62,196 nt of DNA from Moraxella pluranimalium (GTDB lineage: Bacteria > Pseudomonadota > Gammaproteobacteria > Pseudomonadales > Moraxellaceae): positions 1 through 62,196 of the forward strand of contig NZ_MUYU01000026.1 in assembly GCF_002014825.1 (NCBI RefSeq), read 5' to 3'. Below, in pieces: positions 54,755-62,196 of the stretch. Each line of letters opens with the position of its first letter. Within the stretch, counting starts at the first letter, position 1. The notes under the pieces are model-generated. The model did no database searches. It was not told the origin of the DNA and worked only from the letters and a program-made list of their open reading frames with translations. The position numbers and the translations under genes were made by a program.

Positions 54755-55639
54755 TTATTTTCTTGGTTTGGTTTTGCTGTACGCGTTTTTGGCTTTGTTA
54801 TAATAAAAAGTCTCGGTTTTATCCACTCGGCGGATATTTTGATATTCTTCATCAATCGGCATTTCGCCATAGTAATGTACTTGAATGGGGAAATATTTTG
54901 AGGCGTCGTTGATGACTTTGAGGGTGCTGTCGAAAGAGTAATGAAGTGGGTTGTTTTTTCCTGTATATCCTTCACTATCCCCGCCAGCGTCAGCAACTGT
55001 GATGTATCGAATGTAGTCATCTTCTGACAGCAATATAGCATCCCAAGCTGCAAAGTCAATACCTTGATGTGAACCAGAAACACGAAAAATTGAACCAGTT
55101 AGTCCATTGCCAAGTAATTGAATGTTGTTCGCAATATCGTCTATGCTCAGATGAAATCTGCCATGGCTTCCTGAGGAAATATCATCCTTCTTATTTTGAC
55201 TAACTAATTGATATCTACCATCTGGCAGATCCTTGAAAATAAAGAAATCCGCATAAGCAATACAGCCAGTGCAATCGAACAAAGTTCCACTTTCAAGAAC
55301 ATCCACTTTTTCAATGATAACCAAATATCGATCTTCACCATTATGGTTTTGGTAGCTGACTACTGGATGCATCAAGGCAGTGGTATATGTTGAATCATTC
55401 CTGACGAACAAATTATCATTCAGTCCGATGTGTGGATATCTAAGTAAATCCTCATCATCTAGATAAACTTGCATCATCTTACCTGCATATAGCCCACGCA
55501 TGACATCTTTAAACTCTAGACTGTCAATGGTGGTTTTTGCCATCTTTTTGGCAGAAAAATTGGATGCGACTGCAGGCGTGCTGATGGCTGTCAGACCTGT
55601 TAGGGTGATGGCAGTGGCGAGTAGTAATTTCTTTAACAT
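54755..55639 (-). CDS. secreted protein of unknown family, tandem paralogue A
   Basis: 294 residues. Signal peptide MLKKLLLATAITLTGLTAIS...AVA cleaved near residue 25. The mature protein begins with a segment (MAKTTIDSLEFKDVMRGLYAG) shared almost exactly with the upstream gene and then has a mixed beta-rich pattern: DRYLVIIEKVDVLESG, DFFIFKDLPDGRYQLVS, AWDAILLSEDDYIRYITVAD, FYYNKAKNAYSKTK. Two Cys (DCTGC) occur here but not in paralogue B. I do not recognise the family. Gene B is 24 bases upstream, so both are probably one operon, read B then A. Likely periplasmic. Confidence 0.8.
   Translation of the reverse strand: MLKKLLLATAITLTGLTAISTPAVASNFSAKKMAKTTIDSLEFKDVMRGLYAGKMMQVYLDDEDLLRYPHIGLNDNLFVRNDSTYTTALMHPVVSYQNHNGEDRYLVIIEKVDVLESGTLFDCTGCIAYADFFIFKDLPDGRYQLVSQNKKDDISSGSHGRFHLSIDDIANNIQLLGNGLTGSIFRVSGSHQGIDFAAWDAILLSEDDYIRYITVADAGGDSEGYTGKNNPLHYSFDSTLKVINDASKYFPIQVHYYGEMPIDEEYQNIRRVDKTETFYYNKAKNAYSKTKPRK
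55474..55543. repeat. near-identical 70-base block, copy A
   Basis: 67 of 70 bases match 56371-56440; the three differences are synonymous in the encoded proteins. Flanking sequence of the two genes is much less alike. Confidence 0.85.
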
Positions 55640-55663
55640 TGATAATATCCTGCTGATGATGGA

Positions 55664-56545
55664 TTACTTGGATTTGCGATATTCATTCTTGGCTTTGTGA
55701 TAATAATAAGTCACGGCTTTATTTTTGACTTTGCGGATTTTTTGGCGATGATTGTCATCAGGCATTTCACCGGTGTAATATACTTTGATGGGGTAATATT
55801 CTGAACCATCTTCAATCACTTCAAAAGTACTTGAGTAATCATAGGATAATGGGCTTGTCATCTCACCATCACCGCCTGGATCCATACCAGTGGCATCTGC
55901 GATGGTGACGGTTTTGATGTAATCATTTTCTGATAATAAAATACCAAACCATGAAGAGAAAGATGTCCCACCATGAGCGGCACCAACTTCAAAAACAGCA
56001 CCCATCTGATTGCGACCCAGTGGGCGTATGTCTTCTTTTAGTTCTTCCATGTCCAAGCCGAGCTGACCATAACTCCCACCAAAGGATAGCTCCGATTTGC
56101 TACGGCTGACCAATTGAAACTGTCCATTGACTAATGACTTAAAGATAAATAGCTCAGCAGGTGCAGACTCTGCGAATGCACCCGAAAGGCGATTTCCTTC
56201 TGAAATTGGTGCTTTTTCGATTAGTATTAAATAGCGTGTTTCACCTTGTTGATTCTGATAGCTGATGATAGGGTGCATCAATGCTAATAACTCATCGCCA
56301 TTTTCTGACCGCTCCATTAAACCAATATGCGGATATTTTAACAGTTCTTCATCTTCGACATAAACCTGTGTCATCTTACCTGCATATAGCCCGCGCATGA
56401 CGTCTTTAAACTCTAGACTATCAATGGTGGTTTTTGCCATTTGATTGCTTGAAAATTGCTTAGTGGATGATTTGGCTGTTGCAGGCGTGGCGATAAGCAT
56501 TAAGCTTGATAGGGCTAAGCATACCGAGAGAAAAACAGGTTTCAT
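55664..56545 (-). CDS. secreted protein of unknown family, tandem paralogue B
   Basis: 293 residues, roughly 45% identical by eye to paralogue A over the whole length. Signal peptide MKPVFLSVCLALSSLMLIATPATA. Conserved features are the N-terminal shared block, TRYLILIEKAPISEG, ELFIFKSLVNGQFQLVS, SSWFGILLSENDYIKTVTIAD and the C-terminal YYYHKAKNEYRKSK. I choose the fourth-codon-downstream ATG (56545), 7 bases after GGATTG. No Cys in the mature protein. First gene of a two-gene operon; the function is unknown. Confidence 0.8.
   Translation of the reverse strand: MKPVFLSVCLALSSLMLIATPATAKSSTKQFSSNQMAKTTIDSLEFKDVMRGLYAGKMTQVYVEDEELLKYPHIGLMERSENGDELLALMHPIISYQNQQGETRYLILIEKAPISEGNRLSGAFAESAPAELFIFKSLVNGQFQLVSRSKSELSFGGSYGQLGLDMEELKEDIRPLGRNQMGAVFEVGAAHGGTSFSSWFGILLSENDYIKTVTIADATGMDPGGDGEMTSPLSYDYSSTFEVIEDGSEYYPIKVYYTGEMPDDNHRQKIRKVKNKAVTYYYHKAKNEYRKSK
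56371..56440. repeat. near-identical 70-base block, copy B
   Basis: Partner of the block at 55474-55543, 897 bases away in direct orientation. Confidence 0.85.
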
Positions 56546-56614
56546 TGAACAATCCATTTGTAAGTGATTAAATATAATTTACATGAATGATTAACCAATT
56601 GCAAGTATAATCAT

Positions 56615-56650
56615 AAAAAACCGCCCAAAGCTAGGCTTGAGCGGTTCGGA
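56615..56650 (-). terminator. terminator of ftsH
   Basis: On the minus strand AACCGCTCAAGC-CTA-GCTTTGGGCGGTT followed by TTTT. Confidence 0.8.
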
Positions 56651-56661
56651 TGAATTACCAA

Positions 56662-58557
56662 TCACGCAGGCAGCGGCGGTGGCAACTCGTCATCAGCAGG
56701 GGTGGTTGGTGTGCTTGTCACACTTGGCACTTCATGCTGATACTCTTTTGGCTCTCGTGGCTCTTCGCCTGCCATGATTTGCAAGAACTGCTCACGGTCG
56801 ATGGTTTCCCACTTCATCAGTGCATCCACCATAGCGTGCATCTTGTCATGATTGTCATCAATCAGCTTGTACGCCACATCATACTGCGCTTCTAGGATAT
56901 GACGGATCTCGTCATCGACTTTTTGCTGAGTGGCTTCTGAGATGGTGCGAGTGCTACCACCAAAATAACCACCATGTTCTTCGGCTTCATAGACCATCAC
57001 GCCCATTGCATCCGACATACCATAGCGAGTGACCATCGCACGAGCCATCTTGGTGGCACGCTCAAAGTCATTGGATGCACCGGTTGATTTGCGATCCACA
57101 AAAATCTCTTCAGCGATACGACCGCCGAACAAGATTGAGATTTCGTTCAGCATCTTATCTTTATAATTGCTCACCTGATCTTGCTCAGGCAGCTGCCAAG
57201 TCACACCCAGCGCCCAGCCGCGTGGCATGATGGTGACCTTGTGCACAGGGTCAGTACCTGGTAGTAGCTCAGCGACTAGGGCATGACCGGCTTCATGATA
57301 AGCGGTGGCACGGCGCTCTTCTTCACGCAATACCATTGATTTGCGTTCAGGGCCCATGTATAGCTTGTCTTTGGCGTCTTCAAAGTCGTTCATATCGACA
57401 CTTGGTTTGTTGCGACGAGCAGCAAATAGCGCAGCTTCATTCACCAAGTTGGCAAGCTGTGCACCGCTAAATCCAGGCGTACCACGAGCTAGAGCATTGA
57501 CATCGACACCGATGGTAGATGGTAATTTTTTCAGATGAACATTCAAAATCTGCTCACGGCCTTTGATGTCAGGTAAGCCAACAGAGACTTGACGGTCAAA
57601 GCGACCAGGACGGAGCAAAGCTTTATCCAGTACATCGACACGGTTGGTCGCTGCGATGACGATAACGCCATCATTGCCTTCAAAGCCGTCCATCTCAACC
57701 AAAAGTTGGTTCAGCGTCTGCTCACGCTCATCATGACCGCCACCCATGCCGCTGCCACGATGACGACCGACAGCATCAATCTCATCAATAAAGATAATGC
57801 ATGGTGCATTTTTCTTGGCTTGATCAAACATATCACGGACACGCGATGCACCGACACCGACGAACATCTCAACAAAATCTGAGCCAGAGATGGAGAAAAA
57901 TGGCACTTTGGCTTCACCAGCGATGGCTTTGGCAAGCAATGTCTTACCGGTACCTGGTGGGCCAACCATCAGTACGCCACGTGGAATGGTCGCACCAAGC
58001 TTAGTAAATTTACTTGGATCTTTTAGGAAATCGACAATCTCAGCGACTTCTTGCTTGGATTCTTCGACACCAGCAACATCATCAAAGGTGACTTTGATTT
58101 GGTCTTCAGACAGCATTTTGGCTTTTGATTTACCAAAGCTCATCGGGTTGCGACCACCCATGCCGCCACCGCCTGCACCGCCACCCATGCCACGCATGAA
58201 TAGCCAAAACAGACCAACAATCAGCAGGATAGGAAATGCCGCCATGAGTAATTGCATACCCACGCCTTGACGCTCAGGGGCAGTGCCTTCGACTTCGACT
58301 TTGTGTTCACGCAGTAGCGGCATCAGCTGATCATCTGTCACATCAGGTCGAATGGTCTCAAATTCTTTGCCATTGACCTTGGTGCCAGTGATTTCTTCAC
58401 CGTTAATCTTCACATCTTTGATTTCGCCTTGTGATACTGCTGTCACAAATGCCGAATAATTCATGGTGTCAGCATCAGCATTGCCATTATCTAGATTGCT
58501 AAAAATCGCAACCACGATGCCAATGATGACAAGCCATAATAAGGTATTCTTTACCAT
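56662..58557 (-). CDS. ftsH: ATP-dependent zinc metalloprotease FtsH
   Basis: Membrane AAA+ protease degrading unassembled membrane proteins and regulators such as LpxC. 631 residues. Two N-terminal membrane helices (about 4-22 and 100-120) flank a periplasmic domain. The AAA module has [27 protein letters not shown] and the second region of homology [19 protein letters not shown]. The zinc protease site is [11 protein letters not shown]. The C-terminal tail is Pro/Glu-rich. I use ATG 58557 (MVKNTLLW); a TTG three codons upstream is possible. rlmE lies upstream in the same direction, as in E. coli. Confidence 0.98.
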   Translation of the reverse strand: MVKNTLLWLVIIGIVVAIFSNLDNGNADADTMNYSAFVTAVSQGEIKDVKINGEEITGTKVNGKEFETIRPDVTDDQLMPLLREHKVEVEGTAPERQGVGMQLLMAAFPILLIVGLFWLFMRGMGGGAGGGGMGGRNPMSFGKSKAKMLSEDQIKVTFDDVAGVEESKQEVAEIVDFLKDPSKFTKLGATIPRGVLMVGPPGTGKTLLAKAIAGEAKVPFFSISGSDFVEMFVGVGASRVRDMFDQAKKNAPCIIFIDEIDAVGRHRGSGMGGGHDEREQTLNQLLVEMDGFEGNDGVIVIAATNRVDVLDKALLRPGRFDRQVSVGLPDIKGREQILNVHLKKLPSTIGVDVNALARGTPGFSGAQLANLVNEAALFAARRNKPSVDMNDFEDAKDKLYMGPERKSMVLREEERRATAYHEAGHALVAELLPGTDPVHKVTIMPRGWALGVTWQLPEQDQVSNYKDKMLNEISILFGGRIAEEIFVDRKSTGASNDFERATKMARAMVTRYGMSDAMGVMVYEAEEHGGYFGGSTRTISEATQQKVDDEIRHILEAQYDVAYKLIDDNHDKMHAMVDALMKWETIDREQFLQIMAGEEPREPKEYQHEVPSVTSTPTTPADDELPPPLPA

Positions 58558-58722
58558 ATCGTTCAAACTTTTCTCATCCCACTAAAGTATGCTTTGCATC
58601 AGCGTTTGGGTATTTGGTATCAAACCTTGTATCCAACTATGTCGTTGATGCGAAGCGTTATGTCTATTTTGTCTTATATGTAGATAATTGACCAGTTTTT
58701 CAAGCCAAAGACTGTCATTAGT

Positions 58723-59355
58723 TTATTTAATCGCCACCCAAAACATCTCTTTTGAGCGGGGGCGCGATGCAGCAGGCTTGATGCTTTTGATTTTGCTAAA
58801 TTGCTTTTGCATTTGGGCTCGCAATTCTTGAGAGCCTTCACCTTGGAAAACTTTCATGATGAGTGCACCGCCTTCTGGCAATACCTTTAGGGCAAAATCC
58901 ACCGCAAGCTCACACAGATACATCATGCGTGGCTGATCGACCGCTGCCATGCCTGATGTGTTCGGCGCCATATCAGACAGCACGACATCGACTTTGCGAC
59001 CGCCGACTTCGTCCATGATTTGGTTAAATACCGCTTCTTCACGAAAATCACCTTGGATAAAGGTGACATTCTCAAGCGTATCCATCGGCAAAATATCCGA
59101 TGCAATCAGCACGCCATTATCACCGACAAGCTGACCTGCCACCTGCGACCAACTGCCCGGCGCAGAGCCAAGATCGACGACAGTCATGCCTTTTTTGATG
59201 AGATTGGTTTTTTCGTTAATCTCAAGCAGTTTATAGGCGGCACGGGCACGATAGCCTTCTTTCCATGCTTTTTGGACATAAAAATCATCCAAATGTTCTT
59301 TCATCCAACTGCGACTGGATTTGGAGAGTTTTTTGTTTTTAATGCGAGTTGCCAT
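58723..59355 (-). CDS. rlmE: 23S rRNA (uridine-2'-O-)-methyltransferase
   Basis: Methylates U2552 of 23S rRNA, a late step in 50S assembly. 210 residues. RAAYKLLEINEKTNLIKKG contains the catalytic Lys, VVDLGSAPGSWSQVAG binds SAM, VDVVLSDMAPNTSGMAAVD holds Asp, and LIMKVFQGEG has the second Lys. Start ATG 59355. It precedes ftsH by 165 bases on the same strand. Confidence 0.96.
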   Translation of the reverse strand: MATRIKNKKLSKSSRSWMKEHLDDFYVQKAWKEGYRARAAYKLLEINEKTNLIKKGMTVVDLGSAPGSWSQVAGQLVGDNGVLIASDILPMDTLENVTFIQGDFREEAVFNQIMDEVGGRKVDVVLSDMAPNTSGMAAVDQPRMMYLCELAVDFALKVLPEGGALIMKVFQGEGSQELRAQMQKQFSKIKSIKPAASRPRSKEMFWVAIK

Positions 59356-59466
59356 GGGACTTGTAATGTATCTAAAAATGTTGAATATGACCCATTAGTT
59401 TAGCATAAAATATCAGTAGCTGTCTGTGTTTGTGTTTGCTGATGTGTTATTTTTTATGACGGATGC

Positions 59467-60789
59467 TTAAAACTGTTTGTGAATTTCAACATTCATGCTT
59501 ACATCTTCGGTGTCAAAGGCAAAATGATTGCTATCCACACGCTCATAATCAATGTTTAGACTGGGTGTATAACCACGAAAATTTATGCGTTTATGCTTGA
59601 TTTGATGTGATGTATGATACCGCCAATCTTGTCTTTTGATGTTAAAAATATCATCACCATCATAACTGCGATGATTGATACCAAAATGATGCGTCAAGTG
59701 CAAAGGTTGCCATGAATGTGATACGCCAAACGCAACCCCATAATCTTGATAGCTTTCGCTTGGCTCTTGGGTGTTTTGCGTGTGATGATTGATGCTTATC
59801 CAGTGGTTTGGTTTATATATACCAGTAGAAAAATTAAATGAATTGCCATCCAAAAATGTGCGTTCTTGGTGCTTAATTTGGCTTGCTGTCCCAAAAAATC
59901 CAAGCATGGTTTTGGGATTGGATTGATGTTGATACCAAAACTGCACACCCAAGCTGTCAGAATAAGGCTTGGTTGCATACCAGCGTTTTTGATAAAACGG
60001 TGTTGTGCCAATGGTGGTTTGACTATCTTGATAAATAATACCACCACCAATCAAGGCATGAATATCATCAAATTGATGCTTGTTATAATATTTAATGTTT
60101 AGAGTTGCTTGACTTTGGAAGGATAAATTTTTGTAAAAATTATCTGTTTTATTTGCCAAAAATGTTGCTTGAGCACCATAGGCGGTAATAGGGGTGCTTA
60201 GTTGCCATCCTTGATAATTGGTTAGTTTTGGTGCATTATTGATATTGGTGTCATGCAATAGACCGCCATTCATGGAGAGCTGCCAAGCTTGCTGCTTGTT
60301 AATAAATTTTTTATCTTGGATTAGACTGTGTTTAAAATCGGGATTGTGAATTGTTGGGTCTGCTAATAGTTTGGCAAGTATGCGTTCAGCACGAGTGTAT
60401 TGTTTATCAAAAGTCAAAGCTTGCATCAGTAGCAATGAGACTTGGTTGTACTCAGGGTGAACGTGTAGAATATTTTCAAAGTGCGTGATTGCTTGCTTAT
60501 ATGAGCCGTCTTGCATGGCGAGCAAGCCTAGACTGTAGTGATAAATCACTGGGTTGATAATATTATCACTGACAAGTAGGGTGCTCAGCAGGCGAATGTC
60601 ATCAATTCTGTTTTGTTCAATTGCTTGCACAAGAAACATCTCAAGCAGTGCTGGGTTTTGTTGCAGGTCTGCTTCGCTCAACTGCAAGGCATCTTTTGGT
60701 GCTTGATTGGACGGGCTGATGTTGTCCGCATGGCTTGATGTTGATAAATAAGCCATTGTTATTAACAAAATATTAATAAATATTCTCAT
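59467..60789 (-). CDS. surface lipoprotein assembly modifier (Slam)
   Basis: Outer-membrane protein that moves lipoproteins to the cell surface. 440 residues. Signal peptide ending near SSHA (about 22). An N-terminal helical TPR-like domain (about 35-150) has LGLLAMQDGSYKQAITHFE and LLMQALTFDKQYTRAERIL. After a linker comes a beta-barrel (about 165-440) with alternating aromatic strands, ending VSMNVEIHKQF with the C-terminal Phe of outer-membrane proteins. The architecture and end match Slam proteins of Moraxella and Neisseria. Its neighbour upstream is a TbpB-like surface-lipoprotein fragment, the expected substrate. Confidence 0.85.
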   Translation of the reverse strand: MRIFINILLITMAYLSTSSHADNISPSNQAPKDALQLSEADLQQNPALLEMFLVQAIEQNRIDDIRLLSTLLVSDNIINPVIYHYSLGLLAMQDGSYKQAITHFENILHVHPEYNQVSLLLMQALTFDKQYTRAERILAKLLADPTIHNPDFKHSLIQDKKFINKQQAWQLSMNGGLLHDTNINNAPKLTNYQGWQLSTPITAYGAQATFLANKTDNFYKNLSFQSQATLNIKYYNKHQFDDIHALIGGGIIYQDSQTTIGTTPFYQKRWYATKPYSDSLGVQFWYQHQSNPKTMLGFFGTASQIKHQERTFLDGNSFNFSTGIYKPNHWISINHHTQNTQEPSESYQDYGVAFGVSHSWQPLHLTHHFGINHRSYDGDDIFNIKRQDWRYHTSHQIKHKRINFRGYTPSLNIDYERVDSNHFAFDTEDVSMNVEIHKQF

Positions 60790-60808
60790 ATTTACTTCTC
60801 AACCCACA

Positions 60809-60846
60809 AAAAACAAAATCCCCAAGCGTCAACTTAGGGATTTTAA
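60809..60846 (-). terminator. terminator between the surface lipoprotein and slam
   Basis: On the minus strand AAAATCCCTAAGT-TGACGC-TTGGGGATTTT then GTTTTTT. It would limit slam transcription relative to the substrate gene. Confidence 0.75.
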
Positions 60847-60856
60847 GGTTATTGCA

Positions 60857-61300
60857 TTACTTTTTTGCACCATACGCACCACTGACTGACCCTGCGGTAT
60901 TTTTATAAGTACCGCCCAGTTCTGCAGCATTGTTGCCATAGAAATAACCATTGGTGCTGACACCATTTTTGCTACCGCTGAATTGGCTACCTGAAATTGT
61001 TCCTGCAAGAGCAACTTCACCGCTAGCGGCTTTGATTGTACCAGCAACAGTTTTGTTGCCGTAGTCAACAGTGAAGTTTGCGTCAGGCATGCTAATTGCA
61101 CCGTTGGCAACATGAGTCGCAAAGCCTTTATAGGTTGCAGTACCTGTTGTTGGCATATTGGTGGTTACAGTACCTTGTGAGAATAGAGCAGGTGTGCCGT
61201 TGCCTTCTTTGATATAACCAAATCGTGAATTTGCAAGAAAGGCACTACCAGAGCCAATACGGGTGATATTGTTAGAGGCTAAATTGCTAGACTTTTGCGC
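60857..61300 (-). pseudogene. 3' part of a TbpB-like, Slam-dependent surface lipoprotein gene
   Basis: Open for 147 codons with no start near its 5' end; an in-frame TAA sits exactly at the junction (61301-61303). The encoded piece has RIGSGSAFLANSRFGYI, GTATYKGFATHVANG and VDYGNKTVAGTIKA, and ends GYFYGNNAAELGGTYK...GAYGAKK. This is the eight-stranded barrel and terminal G-x-F/Y-x-G-x-x-A-x-E-x-GG pattern of TbpB-type and other Slam-dependent lipoproteins. The signal peptide, lipobox and ligand-binding handle domain are missing. It was probably cut by the event that joined the Neisseriaceae-like DNA. Internal ATG 61156 would give only 99 residues. Confidence 0.8.
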
Positions 61301-61310
61301 TTAAATTCGC
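61285..61310. other. junction between Moraxella-like and Neisseriaceae-like DNA
   Basis: Up to about 61,290 the sequence encodes the Moraxella-type lipoprotein barrel; from about 61,304 it is an accB leader with Neisseriaceae features downstream. No insertion sequence, tRNA or long repeat marks the join. Confidence 0.7.
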
Positions 61311-61428
61311 CAAAATCTGTTTTTTTGTTCTGCAAACAAATTATCCGAATTTTTGCACACAATGCGATTTCGCACCACTTGCAACGCATTGCGTCTCACA
61401 CAAACCTTGTTAATAGGAAAGATTGAAA

Positions 61429-61905
61429 ATGGATTTACGCAAATTAAAAAAACTGATTGATTTGGTTGAAGAATCAGGTATTGCCGAGATTGAAGTAACC
61501 GAAGGCGAAGAAAAAGTTCGCATTACGCGCACCGTGGCTGCGCCAGCACCTGCTCAAACCATTTATGCGACTGCGCCAATGGCTGCACCTGTTGCGCCTG
61601 CCCCTGCACCCGTAGCGGCTGCGCCTGTTGCTGCGGCGGCTGCACCGTCAGCCCCTGCTGCGCGTGATTTGAGCCAAGCGCAAAAATCGCCTATGGTTGG
61701 CACGTTCTACCGCGCACCAAGCCCAAGCGCACCTGCGTTTGTGGAAGTGGGCGCAACGGTTAAAGCAGGCGACACGCTGTGCATTATTGAAGCCATGAAA
61801 TTGATGAATGAAATTGAAGCCGAAAAATCAGGCGTGATTAAAGAAATTTTGGTGGAAAACGGTCAGCCTGTGGAATTTGGCGAACCTTTGTTTATTATTG
61901 AATAA
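61429..61905 (+). CDS. accB: biotin carboxyl carrier protein of acetyl-CoA carboxylase, Neisseriaceae-like
   Basis: Carries biotin between AccC and AccA/AccD. 158 residues. The N-terminal domain [20 protein letters not shown] is followed by an Ala/Pro-rich linker (about 38-82) and the biotinyl domain with [18 protein letters not shown], biotin on Lys of EAMKLM. Start ATG 61429 after ATAGGAAAG. It differs from the rest of the window by GCG-rich codon use, an uptake sequence (TTCAGGCTGCCTGAA) right after its stop, and its gene context. accC, which usually follows accB, is not present in the remaining 290 bases. Confidence 0.96.
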   Translation: MDLRKLKKLIDLVEESGIAEIEVTEGEEKVRITRTVAAPAPAQTIYATAPMAAPVAPAPAPVAAAPVAAAAAPSAPAARDLSQAQKSPMVGTFYRAPSPSAPAFVEVGATVKAGDTLCIIEAMKLMNEIEAEKSGVIKEILVENGQPVEFGEPLFIIE

Positions 61906-61910
61906 TACGT

Positions 61911-61925
61911 TTCAGGCTGCCTGAA
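61911..61925. repeat. Neisseriaceae DNA uptake sequence, copy 1
   Basis: TTCAGGCTGCCTGAA, containing AGGCTGCCTGAA (reported Simonsiella-type dialect) and, on the other strand, AGGCAGCCTGAA (reported Kingella-type dialect). Nearly palindromic and 6 bases after the accB stop, so it may also work as a terminator. Confidence 0.8.
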
Positions 61926-61955
61926 CATTCATAACCCATAAAATAAGGAAACAAG

Positions 61956-62063
61956 ATGAACATTCAAAATCCGCAAATTCAATCATACGATTTTCTGCGT
62001 GGAATGTATGATGACGGCTATTTTCCCAATTTTTTGGTTGATAAATCCCCGCGTGATTGGTAA
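61956..62063 (+). pseudogene. truncated DUF5713-like gene
   Basis: 35 codons from ATG 61956 behind AAGGAAACAAG. YDFLRGMYDDGYFPNFLVDK resembles the N-terminus of DUF5713 proteins, which are around 100 residues. After DK the reading continues SPRDW and stops. Uptake-sequence copies follow directly. It looks like the start of a gene whose rest was lost. The family call is from memory of the motif. Confidence 0.5.
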
Positions 62064-62071
62064 AATTATTT

Positions 62072-62104
62072 TTCAGGCTGCCTGAATTTTTCAGGCTGCC
62101 TGAA
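62072..62104. repeat. tandem Neisseriaceae DNA uptake sequences, copies 2 and 3
   Basis: TTCAGGCTGCCTGAA at 62072-62086 and again at 62090-62104, three bases apart, in the same orientation. No other copy was found in the Moraxella-like 61 kb. Confidence 0.85.
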
Positions 62105-62138
62105 AAGAAATTTATTTAGTAAAATCAAAGGATAATTT

Positions 62139-62196
62139 ATGTTTAATAAGTTAAAAATCGGCACATTATTATTGCTGACATTAACGGCTTGTTCGC
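62139..62196 (+). CDS. start of a lipoprotein gene, cut by the window end
   Basis: ATG 62139 after AAAGGATAATTT. The 19 visible residues (MFNKLKIGTLLLLTLTACS) are a complete lipoprotein signal with lipobox LTAC, lipidated Cys18 and Ser at +2. Function unknown. Confidence 0.75.
   Translation, partial: MFNKLKIGTLLLLTLTACS

Noticed and set aside
60829..61122. Alternative 97-codon minus-strand frame overlapping the surface-lipoprotein fragment
   Set aside because: The other frame ends in the GG-rich TbpB-like barrel signature; this one has no recognisable features.
1..62196. Complete mobile elements, prophage genes, CRISPR arrays or restriction/defence islands
   Set aside because: No transposase, integrase, phage structural gene, regular spacer-repeat array or defence gene was found on either strand.

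Overview
The window is almost entirely chromosomal DNA of a Moraxella-like gammaproteobacterium (Moraxellaceae). The evidence is an SMC-type (not MukB) condensin, a murG-murC-ddl-ftsQ-ftsA-ftsZ division cluster, a pilMNOPQ-aroK-aroB-SPOR block, a trpF...trpB-trpA-accD-folC-dedD order, an rlmE-ftsH pair, and a Slam/surface-lipoprotein locus. The last ~900 bases (from about 61,300) look different: a Neisseriaceae-type accB, three copies of TTCAGGCTGCCTGAA (which carries the DNA uptake core of Simonsiella/Kingella-type Neisseriaceae), a gene fragment and the start of a lipoprotein gene. The window is therefore a junction between two kinds of DNA, either a natural acquisition or an assembly chimera.

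Layout. 0-6.6 kb: purine permease (minus), 1-Cys-like PrxQ/Bcp, glycosyltransferase, polyphosphate kinase 2, L,D-transpeptidase lipoprotein. 6.7-10.4 kb: smc. 10.4-14.3 kb: rpsB-tsf with a long leader, pyrE, gshB. 14.4-21.7 kb: late peptidoglycan and division genes. 21.7-28.1 kb: PHP exonuclease, periplasmic cyclophilin, Slt transglycosylase (minus), miaB, GNAT acetyltransferase. 28.1-36.0 kb: type IV pilus alignment complex, in which PilM and PilN are one fused polypeptide, then pilO, pilP, a short pilQ, aroK, aroB and a DamX-like protein. 36.1-41.2 kb: carbonic anhydrase, glyoxalase I, tRNA-Arg(CCG), cytochrome c5-like protein, ABC-2 transporter pair, queF. 41.3-45.6 kb: a gene interrupted by a stop codon, proS (minus), a DUF4230 protein, trpF and a degraded ORF. 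45.6-53.8 kb: TSUP permease and SDR enzyme lying between trpF and trpB, then trpB, trpA, accD, folC, a DedD-like SPOR protein and a DUF2726 protein. 53.9-61.3 kb: crotonase, two tandem secreted paralogues of unknown function, ftsH, rlmE, slam, and the 3' part of its probable surface-lipoprotein substrate. 61.3-62.2 kb: the Neisseriaceae-like tail.

How the parts work together. Much of the window concerns the envelope and cell cycle: precursor synthesis and export (murG, murC, ddl), wall remodelling (Slt, L,D-transpeptidase, two SPOR proteins), Z-ring assembly (ftsA, ftsZ), chromosome segregation (smc), pilus secretion and surface-lipoprotein display (Slam). The most unusual points are the PilM-PilN fusion with a large Q/N-rich insert, an FtsZ lacking a canonical C-terminal binding peptide, the tandem paralogue pair with a near-identical DNA block, and the Moraxella/Neisseriaceae junction that cuts the Slam substrate gene. 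No CRISPR array, complete insertion sequence or prophage was seen.
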